Positions 8,928 through 17,825 of a stretch of DNA of 64,000 nucleotides are shown piece by piece (position 1 is the stretch's first letter; every line of letters starts with the position of its first letter). Below the pieces are notes generated by a model. The model was not told the DNA's origin. It made no database searches and worked only from the letters and a program-made list of their open reading frames with translations. The stretch is from assembly GCA_963785155.1 (NCBI GenBank), contig CAWAUB010000004.1:663424-727423 (forward strand). The letters run 5' to 3'. The position numbers and the translations under genes are program-made. The DNA is from DASUSH01 sp963785155 (GTDB taxonomy: Bacteria > Actinomycetota > Thermoleophilia > Solirubrobacterales > 70-9).

Positions 8928-10610
8928 TCATCGATCGCCCGCCCCAGCCCCCGTGGCCGCTTGCTTTTTGCCGACGACCCTGAACTCGAGCGTCTCCGCG
9001 CGCGACACGTTCCCGTCGAGGTCCGTCACGACCAGGTTCGCGCGGTAGCGGCCGGGGCGCAGGTTGCGGTCGGCGATCTTGCCGCTGAAGACGATCGCGT
9101 TGGGGCCCGCCGACACCGGCTGCTCGATCCTCCCGATCTCCTTCCACGCCCAGCAGCGCCGCTTCTTCAGCTTCCGCTTCAACGCCTTGCCGCTGTACTT
9201 CTTCGCGAGCTGCCGGCGCAGCTTGCGGAAGCGCTTCTTCGTCCGCGGCTTACAGGCCTGCTTCTTCGCCTGCTTCGACTTACCGAGCTTCAGCCCGCGC
9301 AGGCGCTTCTCGATCGCGAGGACGGCGTTGCCGGCCTCAGAGCTCGAGAAGGTGAAGACGGCGCCCTGGCCGGGGGTCAGCGTCGGGTCGTCGATCGCGA
9401 GATCGGTCACCTCCGGCGGCCCGGCCGCGGACTCGGGTAGCGGCTCGAGAGCGACGACGCGGATCGGTGAGTCTCCGGAGCCTTTCCAAGCTGCGAAGCC
9501 GGCGCCGCTCGGCGCAGCCGCCACGGTCGGATCGACGACCGTCTCCTTCGCTGCCAGGGTCGCCGCAGCGCCGAAGCTGATGCCGCCGTCGTCCGAGCGC
9601 GCGTACCGCAGACGCCCGCCGTCGTAGGAGCTCGACCAGACCACATGCAGGCGCCCCGCACCATCCTGGGCGTGATCGGGGTCGCGCAGGTCGTAGTCCT
9701 CGATCGGATCGGACCCCTGGGCGTATACCGGGAGCCCGAACGCGTTCGTCGAGGAGTCGAATCGGCGCACGCCCACGCTGGAGTCGTTGGGGACGAGTGC
9801 CAGGTAGCTGAGGAATGCGCCGCTGGGGCCGCCACTCAGGTGGGTCTCCCCGTTGTCGCCCTCGGCGGCCGCGAGCGCGTTTCCCGTGTCCCAGTTGGCG
9901 AGCGTGTTGAGCTCGGGCACCGTGATCGGCGGAGCGCCGGGGTCGTCGAAGACGGCGAACTTGACTCCGTCCAAGTTGGCGACGGCGTGCACGACCTTGT
10001 CCGTCCCCGGCACGGCGACGACCGCCGGCGAGTAGACCGAGATCGGGTCGCCACCGAGGTCGATCGGGTCGGCCGCGCCCGGCGGCATCGCCTGGAACTG
10101 ACGGCCCTCGACGCCGAGGATGGGGTCGCCAACGCCGAGGTACCCCGCCTGACCGTCGATCGCCTGGTCGCCGATCAGGGACGGGCCGGTAAAGGTCGCG
10201 CCGTTGTCCGTCGAGAACCAGCGGAAGGTGCTGCGACCCGCTGGGTCGCCCGATCCGGCACCGCAGGAGATGCAGGACCCGAGGATGATCACCGAGTTCG
10301 GGCCGGGGGTGAAGACCTGTGTCGCCGACCCGAAGGTGTCGGCGCTCAGGGCCGGCCCGGGGAAGTCGAGCGTCCTCGAGGCCGCGTCGCACGCCGCGCC
10401 GCCGGCCGGCACGCGGCAGTAGTGGAGGCGGTCTGCGGGCGCTTCGTCGGAGTACCAGGCGACGTGCCCGGTGCCGTCGTCACTTACGGCGAGATCGTGG
10501 GCGCCACCGACGCCCGCGGTGAACGGAGTCGCGGCGAGCACCGTGGGGACGAATGCAAGCGAGATCGCGATCGCGACCACGGCGGCGCCGACCTGCTTCG
10601 TGCACCTCAC
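8928..10610 (-). CDS. Secreted BNR/sialidase-like beta-propeller protein
   Basis: About 560 residues. The GTG start at 10610 is supported by an AGGAAGG 9 bases upstream and opens directly into a signal peptide ending VLAAT. The body has recurring 'WSS/WFSTDNGATF' and 'RSDDGGISFG' elements, which are Asp-box motifs (S-x-D-x-G-x-x-F/W) of sialidase/BNR propellers. A short Ig-like C-terminal module starts PPEVTDLAIDDPTLTPG and includes a strongly basic, Cys-containing stretch at about 9150-9310. Such modules are common at the end of secreted proteins in Thermoleophilia (recalled). No catalytic set could be identified, so an enzyme function is not claimed. It is adjacent to the RTX-repeat gene on the same strand. 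Confidence 0.78.
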   Translation of the reverse strand: MRCTKQVGAAVVAIAISLAFVPTVLAATPFTAGVGGAHDLAVSDDGTGHVAWYSDEAPADRLHYCRVPAGGAACDAASRTLDFPGPALSADTFGSATQVFTPGPNSVIILGSCISCGAGSGDPAGRSTFRWFSTDNGATFTGPSLIGDQAIDGQAGYLGVGDPILGVEGRQFQAMPPGAADPIDLGGDPISVYSPAVVAVPGTDKVVHAVANLDGVKFAVFDDPGAPPITVPELNTLANWDTGNALAAAEGDNGETHLSGGPSGAFLSYLALVPNDSSVGVRRFDSSTNAFGLPVYAQGSDPIEDYDLRDPDHAQDGAGRLHVVWSSSYDGGRLRYARSDDGGISFGAAATLAAKETVVDPTVAAAPSGAGFAAWKGSGDSPIRVVALEPLPESAAGPPEVTDLAIDDPTLTPGQGAVFTFSSSEAGNAVLAIEKRLRGLKLGKSKQAKKQACKPRTKKRFRKLRRQLAKKYSGKALKRKLKKRRCWAWKEIGRIEQPVSAGPNAIVFSGKIADRNLRPGRYRANLVVTDLDGNVSRAETLEFRVVGKKQAATGAGAGDR

Positions 10611-10711
10611 GAGGGCAAGCCTTCCTCTCTCCGGCCCGGCTTCGCATCGGGCATCCCCCCAAGACCGCACCCCAAACTTTTCGGGTCGATCGCCGCCGCG
10701 GGCACCCGAGC

Positions 10712-10740
10712 TTGAACCGTCCTCGCCCCTCGTCTACGCT
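10712..10740 (+). promoter_or_regulatory. Candidate sigma-70-type promoter for the LAL regulator
   Basis: TTGAAC (10712-10717), a 17-base spacer and TACGCT (10735-10740) stand just ahead of the ATG at 10759. The implied transcript start leaves only a very short leader. Weak −10; predicted by eye only. Confidence 0.33.
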
Positions 10741-10758
10741 CGCTTCACGAAACCGCCG

Positions 10759-13596
10759 ATGATCGAGGGACCAAGGGGGGTCTTGCTCGAACGTGAGGTC
10801 GAGCTCGCGCATCTGTGCGCCGCGGTCGAGACCGTTGCCGAGGGAAGTGGCGAGATCGTCCTGATCGAGGGACCGGCCGGAATCGGCAAGAGCGAGCTCC
10901 TGGCCGCCACCCGCGCCGCGGCCGGGGAGAGGGGCGTGCAGGTCCTTGCCGCACGCGGTGCCGAGCTCGAGCGCGAGTTCTCGCATGGGGTCGCTCGCCA
11001 GCTCTTCGAGCAGTCGCTGGCCACCGTTTCCACGGAGGATCGAGAGCAGCTTCTTGCCGGCCCCGCAAGACCCTGCCGCGGCTTGTTCGGAGCCGAGGCG
11101 GTGGACGGGGCCGCCGCCGATCCGTCCTTCGCGATCCTGCACGGGCTGTACTGGCTCACCGCCAACCTTGCCGAGTCCGGACCCATCCTTCTGGCGATCG
11201 ACGACCTGCACTGGGCGGATCGGCCCTCGCTGCGCTTTCTCGAGTACCTCTCGGGCCGGCTCGAGGGTCTCGCGATCCTGCTCGTCGCCACATACCGGCC
11301 GGCGGAGCCCGGTGCCGAGACCCTCCCGCTCGCCTCGATCGGCGCCGGCGGGCCGGTGGATCGCATCGAGCCGGCCCCGCTGAGTGAGCGGGGATCGGCC
11401 GAGTTCGTCCGCCGTCAGCTCTCCGCCGAGGCCGACGCCACGTTCTGCCACGGTTGCCATTCCGCAAGCGGTGGCAACCCGTTGCTGCTCCAGGAGCTGA
11501 CCCGGGCGATCTCCGAGGCCGGTGTCGCCCCCAGCGAATGGCAGGCGGGGGCGATCCTCGAGCTCGGCTCGAGAGCGCTGTCGCGCACGGTGGAGCTGCG
11601 GCTGGGCCGCCTCGCGACCGAGGTCCGCCGTCTCGCCGAGGCGGCCGCCGTGCTCGGCGACGGCTCCGCGCCCATGGACGTGGCGGCCCTGGCCGAGCTC
11701 GACGAGAAGCCGGCGTTCGACGCGATCGCCGTCCTCTACAGGCTCGAGATCCTCCGGCGCGAACCCGTGATCGAGTTCGTCCATCCACTGGTGCGGGCGG
11801 CTATCTATGACTGCCTCGATCCACATGAACGGGAGCGGGCGCATGCAGCCGCCGCGCAGTTGCTCGTCCAGCGCGGGGCGGCGCCGGAGCGGATCAGCGC
11901 GCACCTGTTGCTCGTCGCGCCCGCCGGCGACTCCACGGTCGTCGACGTGCTCCGTGATGCGGCCCGGAAGGCGCTCTCCTCGGGCGGCCCCGAGATCGCG
12001 AGCGAATACCTGCTGCGGGCACTGGCCGAGCCGGCGGCGGCAGGCGAGCGCGCGGAGATCCTCTTCGAACTCGGCGCGGCGGAGGCGCTGACCGCGACGA
12101 GCGCATCGACCGAGCACCTGGAAGAGGCGTTGCGCCTGGAGACGGAGCCCGGTAAACGGACCACGATCGCGACCCTCCTGGCCCGGGGCCTATTCCTCGA
12201 CGGACGGCCCAGCCGCGCGGTCGAGGTCTGCAGGCAGGCGCTCGACGACCTTCCGGATGGTGATCGCGAGCAACGGGCGCGACTCGAATACGCGCTGATG
12301 ATCACGGCGACCTTCGAGCCCGGGCTGGCAACTCTTGCCGAGAGCCTCGCCGGACGCGCGCGGGCGATGATCGGAGCCGAGGGCTTCGGGGCGAAGGCGC
12401 TGCTCGCGGTCGGGACTTACCACGACGCCGCGGGGGGCGCGGAGCCGGCCGAAGTGGTGATGGCAAGAGTCAAGGAAGCATTGAGCGGGGGCGTGTTGAT
12501 GTCGGAGGAGCCGGAGGGCCTCGCCGTCCAGAGTGCCGCCGCCGTCGCCGCGATGTCCGACTCCGACCTGGCGCTCGAGGTCCACGCCGCCGGCCTCGAA
12601 GCGGCACTCCGGACCGGCGACGCGCTCGCTGTCGCGCAATCCAACACCGGGAGTTGCTTCGCCCACCTGATGCGCGGCGAGCTCCTCGACGCGATCGCCC
12701 ACGGCGAGGAGTCGCTCGCGGCCCACACGGGGATTTCGACCGGGCTTGCCCTCCCGTACATCTGCGCGTTCCTCGGTGCAGCCCTGATCGAGCATGGCGA
12801 CCTGCCCGCCGCCGAGCGGACCGTGGAGCAGGCCGGGGACCCAGACGGGATTCCCGGCGGACACGCCTATTGGTTGCTGAGCTCCCGCGCCCAGCTGCGC
12901 ATCGCACGGGCCGACCTCCGAGAAGGCCTTGAGGAGACGATGGAATGCGGCCGCCGCTTCGAGGCCGTCGGAGGGCGCAATCCAGCGTTCATTCCGTGGC
13001 GTTCGAGGGCGGCGCTCTGCCTCACTCAGCTGGGAGAGGAACCCGGTCTTGCGCAGGAGCTCGTCGCCCAAGAGGTCGAGCTGGCCCGCGCTTGGGGAGT
13101 TCCTCGCGCGGTAGGCCTGGCGCTCAGGGCACAGGGGCTCGTCACCGGTGGCGAAGAGGGCCTGGAGATCCTCACCGAGGCCGTGGAGACTCTCGACGGA
13201 TCGCCCGCCAGGCTCGAGCTGGGGCGCGCCCTGACCGACCTGGGGGCCGCGTTGCGCCGGGCGAACATGCGCCGCGATGCTCGGGCGAGGCTGCGTCGTG
13301 GCATGGACCTCGCCCACGCCTGCGCCGCGACTCCATTGCGCGAACGAGCGCGGCGCGAGCTGCGCGCGGCCGGGGCCCGGCCGCGGCGCTTCCAGCTCAC
13401 CGGCCCGGCATCGCTCACGCCGAGCGAGCGCCGGGTCGCCGAGATGGCCGCCGACGGCCTCACCAACCGCGAGATCGCCGAGCGCCTCTTCGTCACCCCG
13501 AAGACGGTCGAGGTGCACCTCTCGAGCAGCTATCGCAAGCTGGAGATCGACTCGCGGAGGGAGCTCTCCGCAGCGCTCGAGGCAACCACCGCCTAA
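10759..13596 (+). CDS. LAL-type LuxR-family transcriptional regulator with AAA ATPase domain
   Basis: A 945-residue LAL-type regulator (large ATP-binding LuxR family). The N-terminus carries Walker A GPAGIGKS at residues 38-45 and Walker B ILLAIDDLHWAD near 150. A long TPR-like helical middle follows. At the C-terminus lies a LuxR/GerE helix-turn-helix, SLTPSERRVAEMAADGLTNR onward, ending TVEVHLSSSYRKL. Such proteins usually activate pathway genes after binding an inducer in the middle region. The frame is open far upstream, but ATG 10759 begins the conserved LLEREVELA segment. It is divergent from the secreted BNR-like gene, which it could control; that is inference. The inducer is unknown. 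Confidence 0.92.
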   Translation: MIEGPRGVLLEREVELAHLCAAVETVAEGSGEIVLIEGPAGIGKSELLAATRAAAGERGVQVLAARGAELEREFSHGVARQLFEQSLATVSTEDREQLLAGPARPCRGLFGAEAVDGAAADPSFAILHGLYWLTANLAESGPILLAIDDLHWADRPSLRFLEYLSGRLEGLAILLVATYRPAEPGAETLPLASIGAGGPVDRIEPAPLSERGSAEFVRRQLSAEADATFCHGCHSASGGNPLLLQELTRAISEAGVAPSEWQAGAILELGSRALSRTVELRLGRLATEVRRLAEAAAVLGDGSAPMDVAALAELDEKPAFDAIAVLYRLEILRREPVIEFVHPLVRAAIYDCLDPHERERAHAAAAQLLVQRGAAPERISAHLLLVAPAGDSTVVDVLRDAARKALSSGGPEIASEYLLRALAEPAAAGERAEILFELGAAEALTATSASTEHLEEALRLETEPGKRTTIATLLARGLFLDGRPSRAVEVCRQALDDLPDGDREQRARLEYALMITATFEPGLATLAESLAGRARAMIGAEGFGAKALLAVGTYHDAAGGAEPAEVVMARVKEALSGGVLMSEEPEGLAVQSAAAVAAMSDSDLALEVHAAGLEAALRTGDALAVAQSNTGSCFAHLMRGELLDAIAHGEESLAAHTGISTGLALPYICAFLGAALIEHGDLPAAERTVEQAGDPDGIPGGHAYWLLSSRAQLRIARADLREGLEETMECGRRFEAVGGRNPAFIPWRSRAALCLTQLGEEPGLAQELVAQEVELARAWGVPRAVGLALRAQGLVTGGEEGLEILTEAVETLDGSPARLELGRALTDLGAALRRANMRRDARARLRRGMDLAHACAATPLRERARRELRAAGARPRRFQLTGPASLTPSERRVAEMAADGLTNREIAERLFVTPKTVEVHLSSSYRKLEIDSRRELSAALEATTA

Positions 13597-13615
13597 GCGG
13601 TGCGCGGGGCGCCCC

Positions 13616-14188
13616 TCAGGCGGCGTCGGCGAATCGCTGCGGGGGAGCCGCGAGGACGAGTCGTGCCTTCACCTCGGCGACAAGATCGGCCGGGATCCCC
13701 GGGACCTCGTCGAGCTCGTCGAGCGACTCGAGGCCGCCGCGCTGGTCGCGCCGGGCGATCACCCTGAGCGCTTGGGTCCGCGAGAGGCCGAGCGCGATCA
13801 GGTCGTCCGCGCGCGCGCTGGCCAGGTCGACGGATTCACCGGCCCGTGCATGGGCGGGGCGGACGATCGGGGTGACGGTCGCGACCGGCGCGGCCTCGAC
13901 CCGCTTCTCGGCCTCGGCCACCAGCTGCTCCGCCTTCGCCTCGGCTTCGCGAATGAGCGCATCGGCGGTGGCGCCGGCCAGCTCGAGGTCGCGCCGGATC
14001 ATCTCGGCACGCACCTCGTCGCCCCCGCCGGATTCGAGCCAGTCGGCGAGCCTGTCGAGGAAGCGCTCGACCGCCCGCTTGTCGTAGCCGCCACGCCGCG
14101 AGATGGGAAACGAGGCGCTGCGGATGCGCGCGATGCTGTCCGGGTCGGTCTCCGAGCGAGGCCGAAGCTCGTCCATCTGGCGCGCCAC
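13616..14188 (-). CDS. DivIVA-domain protein with C-terminal helix-hairpin-helix
   Basis: 190 residues. The segment RIRSASFPISRRGGYDKRAVERF at about 21-43 matches the N-terminal membrane-binding DivIVA signature (DI...F....RGYD...V..FL). A coiled-coil region rich in Ala, Glu and Lys follows at 60-100. The C-terminal part (about 128-178, IALGLSRTQALRVIARRD...VPGIPADLV) looks like a helix-hairpin-helix DNA-binding element as seen in ComEA-like domains. That would make an unusual combination of a septum- or pole-localising domain with a nucleic-acid-binding end. The start may be GTG 14188 or ATG 14176; no convincing ribosome site decides it. Confidence 0.68.
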   Translation of the reverse strand: MARQMDELRPRSETDPDSIARIRSASFPISRRGGYDKRAVERFLDRLADWLESGGGDEVRAEMIRRDLELAGATADALIREAEAKAEQLVAEAEKRVEAAPVATVTPIVRPAHARAGESVDLASARADDLIALGLSRTQALRVIARRDQRGGLESLDELDEVPGIPADLVAEVKARLVLAAPPQRFADAA

Positions 14189-14208
14189 CGTAAGGCGGCC
14201 GCCAGACG

Positions 14209-14883
14209 TTACTCCTGCAAATCCGCCTTTTCAGGCTCTTCGGCGGCCTCGGGCTCGTCGTAGAGGCTCTCCGCCGCAACCTCGCGAAGTCGCTTGTCCC
14301 AGAGGTGGATCTTCATGAAGAGGTCGTCGCCGAACCCGGTGACCGCGTCGACCGCGATCAGGGTGAAGCGGCCTTCCTCGACCGCGGTCTGGTCGAGGAC
14401 CTCGCCCTCGAGCTCGGCCGTGGCCGCAAAGGCCCCACGGACGAGCGGCACGCCCCAGACCAGGGTGACGTCGCCGCCGCGGCCGGCGTCGGCCTTCCAC
14501 TGCCCGATCACGTCGTCGTTCAGGTCGATCTTCCAGCCAGGGTTGTCCTCCACGGTGACGTCGGTGAAGTCGGCGGTCGCGTGCAGGTCCTCCGGCTCGC
14601 CGTCGTCATTGCGGCGGTAGGACACGTGCCCGAAGTATTCGATCGCATCGCCGGCCTCGTTCGTCGTTCTGGAGGTCGCCGGCACGTAGACACGGCCGCC
14701 CCAGGCTCGCTCCGGGAACCAGCGGACGGCCTCCTTGTCGAGCGGCGCGCCCGCCTCCTCGGCGAGGGCCTGGCAGCGATCCTCGAGCGCCTCGAGCAAC
14801 CGCTCCTCGTAGCGGCCGTGCGGCAGCGGCTCCTGGGAGCTGTCGGCGACGAAGCGGGGAAAGGGCTTTGAGGTGGGCGGCAC
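14209..14883 (-). CDS. Conserved-looking hypothetical protein, 224 residues
   Basis: Starts with GTG at 14883. The protein is soluble, acidic at both ends (tail EPEAAEEPEKADLQE), without signal peptide or membrane helices. The middle (about 55-200) is beta-rich, with segments such as GGRVYVPATSRTTNEAGD and WKIDLNDDVIGQWKAD. No family is recognised. It reads in the same direction as the DivIVA-like gene, 20 bases away, and diverges from the next hypothetical gene. Codon use is normal for the window. Confidence 0.74.
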   Translation of the reverse strand: MPPTSKPFPRFVADSSQEPLPHGRYEERLLEALEDRCQALAEEAGAPLDKEAVRWFPERAWGGRVYVPATSRTTNEAGDAIEYFGHVSYRRNDDGEPEDLHATADFTDVTVEDNPGWKIDLNDDVIGQWKADAGRGGDVTLVWGVPLVRGAFAATAELEGEVLDQTAVEEGRFTLIAVDAVTGFGDDLFMKIHLWDKRLREVAAESLYDEPEAAEEPEKADLQE

Positions 14884-14906
14884 GAGCAGGGCAGACTATC
14901 CCCGTG

Positions 14907-15395
14907 ATGGAAATCGCATACGTGAAGACAGGCGAATCACATGACCGGATCCACATCCGGCGTGACGACGACAGCGAGGCCGCGTGGCGCTGGAAAGCGG
15001 GCGGGCCGCCGCACGACCTCGTGCATCTGGTCGTCGAAGACGCACTCGGGCTGGAGCGAGGTTTCTGGGGCCTTGTGTCGCAGGGGGCCGATCCCGCCGC
15101 CGGCCTCGAAGGACCCGAGCTGATCCAGGCCGAGGCGGTCGTCAACTCGATCCAGCAGGGACTGGCGATGGAGCCGCGCTGGGGCGACCTCGAGTGCCTG
15201 CGCTGGGCAGCGACGTGGTGCGAGCAGGGCCGCGTCGAGCTACCCGCCGGCCTGGATGTCGAGCGCTACGGCGAGATCCGGGCCGAGGCCGAGGAATGGG
15301 TCGCGCGCTACCAGGCACTCGGTTCCGGCGAGGCGCTGCACGTGAACTACCCGATGACCTCGCGCAGATCGGACGCGGCGCGCTCGGGGGGATAG
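14907..15395 (+). CDS. Hypothetical protein, 162 residues
   Basis: The ATG at 14907 is preferred over the longer frame since MEIAYVKTGESHDRIHI gives a compact N-terminal beta strand. The product is soluble, rich in Trp (AWRWKAGG, PRWGDLECLRWAATW) and Glu. The 'GGPPHDLVHLVVED' segment, with paired His, is the most motif-like part. Not assigned to a family. Its last 49 bases overlap the 3' end of the convergent galT gene. Confidence 0.72.
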   Translation: MEIAYVKTGESHDRIHIRRDDDSEAAWRWKAGGPPHDLVHLVVEDALGLERGFWGLVSQGADPAAGLEGPELIQAEAVVNSIQQGLAMEPRWGDLECLRWAATWCEQGRVELPAGLDVERYGEIRAEAEEWVARYQALGSGEALHVNYPMTSRRSDAARSGG

Positions 15396-16506
15396 ACGTT
15401 GATCGGTGCCCCGGTGCCGAGCTCGAAGCCGGCGAGCACCGTCAGTCGCGGGACGATGTCGACGTGCCAGTGGAAGTGGTCGGCGCCGCGCGGTGCGGTG
15501 CGGACCCAGAGGTTGAACGGGGGCGGCCCGAAGAGCTTCGCCAGCGCGCCGATCGCCCGGCGGATCATCGCGGTGCCGACCTCGCCGTCCTGCTCGAAGC
15601 TCGGCGAGGACGCGCGCGGGACGACCCGCATCTCGAACGGAGAGCGCGACGCCCAGGGGCAGAGGAGGACGGCCTCGTCGTCGACCGCGACGACCCGTTC
15701 GCGGCGGCGGATCTCCTCGGTGACCACGTCGAGCAGGAGGTCGCCGCCCATCGTGCGCTCCCAGTAGGCCTTGATCCGCTCGCGCTCGCGGGCGATCTCC
15801 GCGGGAACGAAGCGGAGCGCGTAGAGCTGCGCGTGGGTGTGCTCGCGAGAGGCCCCGGCCTCGGGGCCCTCGTTGACGATCAGGTGCAGGTAGGCGGACT
15901 CATCCGCGTAGGCGCGCATCCGCTCGCGCCAGAACGAGACCGCGGTGCCGAAGCGCTCCTCCGAGAGCTCCGACATCGAGACGACGTGCTCGGGAGCGTT
16001 GACGAGGACCTCGTGGGCTCCGTCCGCCGGGCCACTCGCGAAGAGGTCGGGCGCGTTCGAGCGGGTGGAGGCGCGGAGGGGGTCGATGGATGCGGAGAGG
16101 CCGGTTTCGAGGGGGCGGGCGCGGGCGACTTGGCCGCGCTGCCGCTGGCGACTGTGGGGTCGGACCCCCCGGTGGCGCCAGGTTCAGGCGCCGGCGACGG
16201 GAGCGGGTCAGACCCCGCGCCTCCTTGTTCGATCGTGAGTGGTGACTCGCCCAGCACCGGGTAGAGGTTCGGCATCGAGCGGGCCACCCAGCCGGGGCCG
16301 TCGGTCTCGCCGCCGGCCGGGCGGAAGGCCCAGGTCTCCGGTGGGGTTCGCTCCTCGCTTCCCTCGCAAAACGGGCAGCCCTCCAGGCCCTTCGGGGTCA
16401 GGTCGCGGGCCGCCTTCGCGAAGGCCTCGGGCCGCTCGGCGCGACCGGGGGCCAGGATCGCCCGCAGCCCCGTGAGCTGGTCGATCCGGATCTCGGGGTG
16501 GGTCAA
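15347..16506 (-). CDS. galT: Galactose-1-phosphate uridylyltransferase, frame broken
   Basis: Transfers UMP between UDP-glucose and galactose-1-phosphate (Leloir pathway) or acts as a related nucleotidyltransferase. The N-terminal part shows HPEIRIDQLTG, CPFCEGSEERTPPE and VARSMPNLYPVL. The C-terminal part, in another frame, shows GAHEVLVNAPEHV and the active-site DHFHWHVDIVPR. Between NLYPVL and HEVLV, where close relatives have a short loop, lie about 70 low-complexity Pro/Ala/Ser codons. These contain two copies of the palindrome GGGTCNGACCC, and the frame shift also falls in this stretch (about 16090-16250). The start is uncertain; TTG 16506 is used because it follows the slipin stop at 16527. 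The gene is either disrupted by the insertion or carries a one-base error. Confidence 0.68.
16157..16167. repeat. Palindrome GGGTCGGACCC inside galT
   Basis: One of four near-identical 11-base palindromes in the window (others at 16205, 37826 and 62864). It lies in the low-complexity insertion of galT and on the minus strand reads within Gly-Gly-Ser-Asp-Pro codons. Confidence 0.5.
16205..16215. repeat. Palindrome GGGTCAGACCC inside galT
   Basis: Second copy in the galT insertion, 48 bases from the first. The coding strand reads Gly-Ser-Asp-Pro across it. Spacing and context suggest the insertion arose from a short mobile or duplicated palindromic element (inference). Confidence 0.5.
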
Positions 16507-16526
16507 ATCAGACGAGTGCGCTCGCG

Positions 16527-17366
16527 CTACGCGCTCACGCTGGGCGGATCGGAGTGGCTCCGCCGCCACCGTCCACCGGAACCGCCCTCGTCCGCCGGAG
16601 CGATCGAGGAGGGCGCGCCGGGCTGCAGGAACGGCTTCACCAGGTCGAGCGGGATCGGGAAGATGATCGTGGTGTTCTGGTTGACGCCCATCTCGAGCAG
16701 CGTCTGCAGGTAGCGCAGCTGCAGCGTCGCCGGGTTGCGGCTGATGATGTCGGCGGCCTCGGAGAGCTTCTGGGCGGCCTGGAACTCGCCGTCAGCGGCG
16801 ATCACCTTGGCGCGCCGCTCGCGCTCGGCCTCAGCCTGCCGGGCGATCACGCGCTGCATGTCGGCCGGCAGCTCGACGTCCTTGACCTCGACCGTCGAGA
16901 CCTTGACGCCCCAGGGCTCGGTCTGCTCGTCGATGATCTGCTGGAGCTCGACGTTGAGCCGCTCGCGCTCGCCGAGCAGGGAGTCGAGCTCGACCTTGCC
17001 GAGCACCGAGCGCAACGTGGTCTGCGCGATCTGGGACGTCGCGAGCAGGAAGTTCTCGACCTCGGTGATCGCCCGGTTCGGGTCGATCACCTTGAAGTAC
17101 GCGACCGCGTTCACCCGCACGGTCACGTTGTCCTTCGTGATCACCTCCTGCGGTGGGACGTTGAGAGTGATCGTCCGCAGGTCGACCCGGACCATCTGGT
17201 CGACGAACGGGATCAGCAGGATCAGGCCCGGTCCCTTCTGGGCGATCATCCGGCCGAGCCGGAAGATGACGCCGCGCTCGTACTCCCGCAGGATCCGCAC
17301 CGACGCCGCGACGAGGATCAGCAGGAGGAGAACAACGACGGCGAGTATCGCTATGGCAACGCCCAT
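16527..17366 (-). CDS. Slipin-type SPFH/stomatin membrane protein
   Basis: 279 residues. One N-terminal membrane helix (about 3-24) is followed by an SPFH domain with REYERGVIFRLGR, GPGLILLIPFVDQ and NVTVRVNAVAYFKV, then an Ala/Glu-rich coiled coil (AEAERERRAKVIAADGEF). This layout is that of slipins, which assemble into membrane rings and work with NfeD partners. The NfeD-like gene lies just upstream on the same strand, 10 bases away, as expected for this pair. The C-terminal 30 residues (Pro/Ser/Gly-rich) are variable. Likely role: organisation of membrane microdomains or quality control. Confidence 0.9.
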   Translation of the reverse strand: MGVAIAILAVVVLLLLILVAASVRILREYERGVIFRLGRMIAQKGPGLILLIPFVDQMVRVDLRTITLNVPPQEVITKDNVTVRVNAVAYFKVIDPNRAITEVENFLLATSQIAQTTLRSVLGKVELDSLLGERERLNVELQQIIDEQTEPWGVKVSTVEVKDVELPADMQRVIARQAEAERERRAKVIAADGEFQAAQKLSEAADIISRNPATLQLRYLQTLLEMGVNQNTTIIFPIPLDLVKPFLQPGAPSSIAPADEGGSGGRWRRSHSDPPSVSA

Positions 17367-17376
17367 CGGTCCGACT

Positions 17377-17805
17377 CTACAGCGGCTCGACCAGCAAGGT
17401 CAGGCCGTCGACTTCCCGGACGCGAACTCGGGCGCCGACCGGCGCCGCCTCGACGCCGTCGTCGACGCGCGCACGCCACAGCGCCCCCTGGATGTAGATC
17501 TGCCCCTCGGGCGCGAGCGCCACCCGGACGTCGCCCTCGTCGCCGATCAGCTCCTCCCAGCCGGTCATGACCCGCTCCTGCTTTTGCGCCTGCCAGACCT
17601 TGCGGCCGAAGGCGAGGCCGAGCGCGACGATCACGACGACGAGGAGGACGATCACCGCGACGGGGATGTCGAGCAGGATGCCCCCCGCCACCATCGACCC
17701 GATCCCAAGGATCCCGACGAGGCCTCCGGTCGGCGCGAGTGCCTCGACGAAGAAGAGGACGACCGCCGTGCCGAGCAGGAGATAGCCGAGTACGTCGGAG
17801 TCCAT
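17377..17805 (-). CDS. NfeD-like membrane protein
   Basis: 142 residues from ATG at 17805 (MDSDVLGYLLLGTAVVLF). Two to three membrane helices occupy residues 5-70. A soluble OB-fold-like C-terminal domain follows (GDEGDVRVALAPEGQIYIQG, then VGARVRVREVDGLTLLVEPL), as in NfeD proteins. The open frame runs further upstream into the thioredoxin gene, but that part is shadow sequence. It is paired with the slipin gene downstream. It lacks the N-terminal ClpP-like protease domain of long NfeD proteins, so it is the short type. Confidence 0.85.
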   Translation of the reverse strand: MDSDVLGYLLLGTAVVLFFVEALAPTGGLVGILGIGSMVAGGILLDIPVAVIVLLVVVIVALGLAFGRKVWQAQKQERVMTGWEELIGDEGDVRVALAPEGQIYIQGALWRARVDDGVEAAPVGARVRVREVDGLTLLVEPL

Positions 17806-17825
17806 GTTTCTGATTATCCGCCTAT

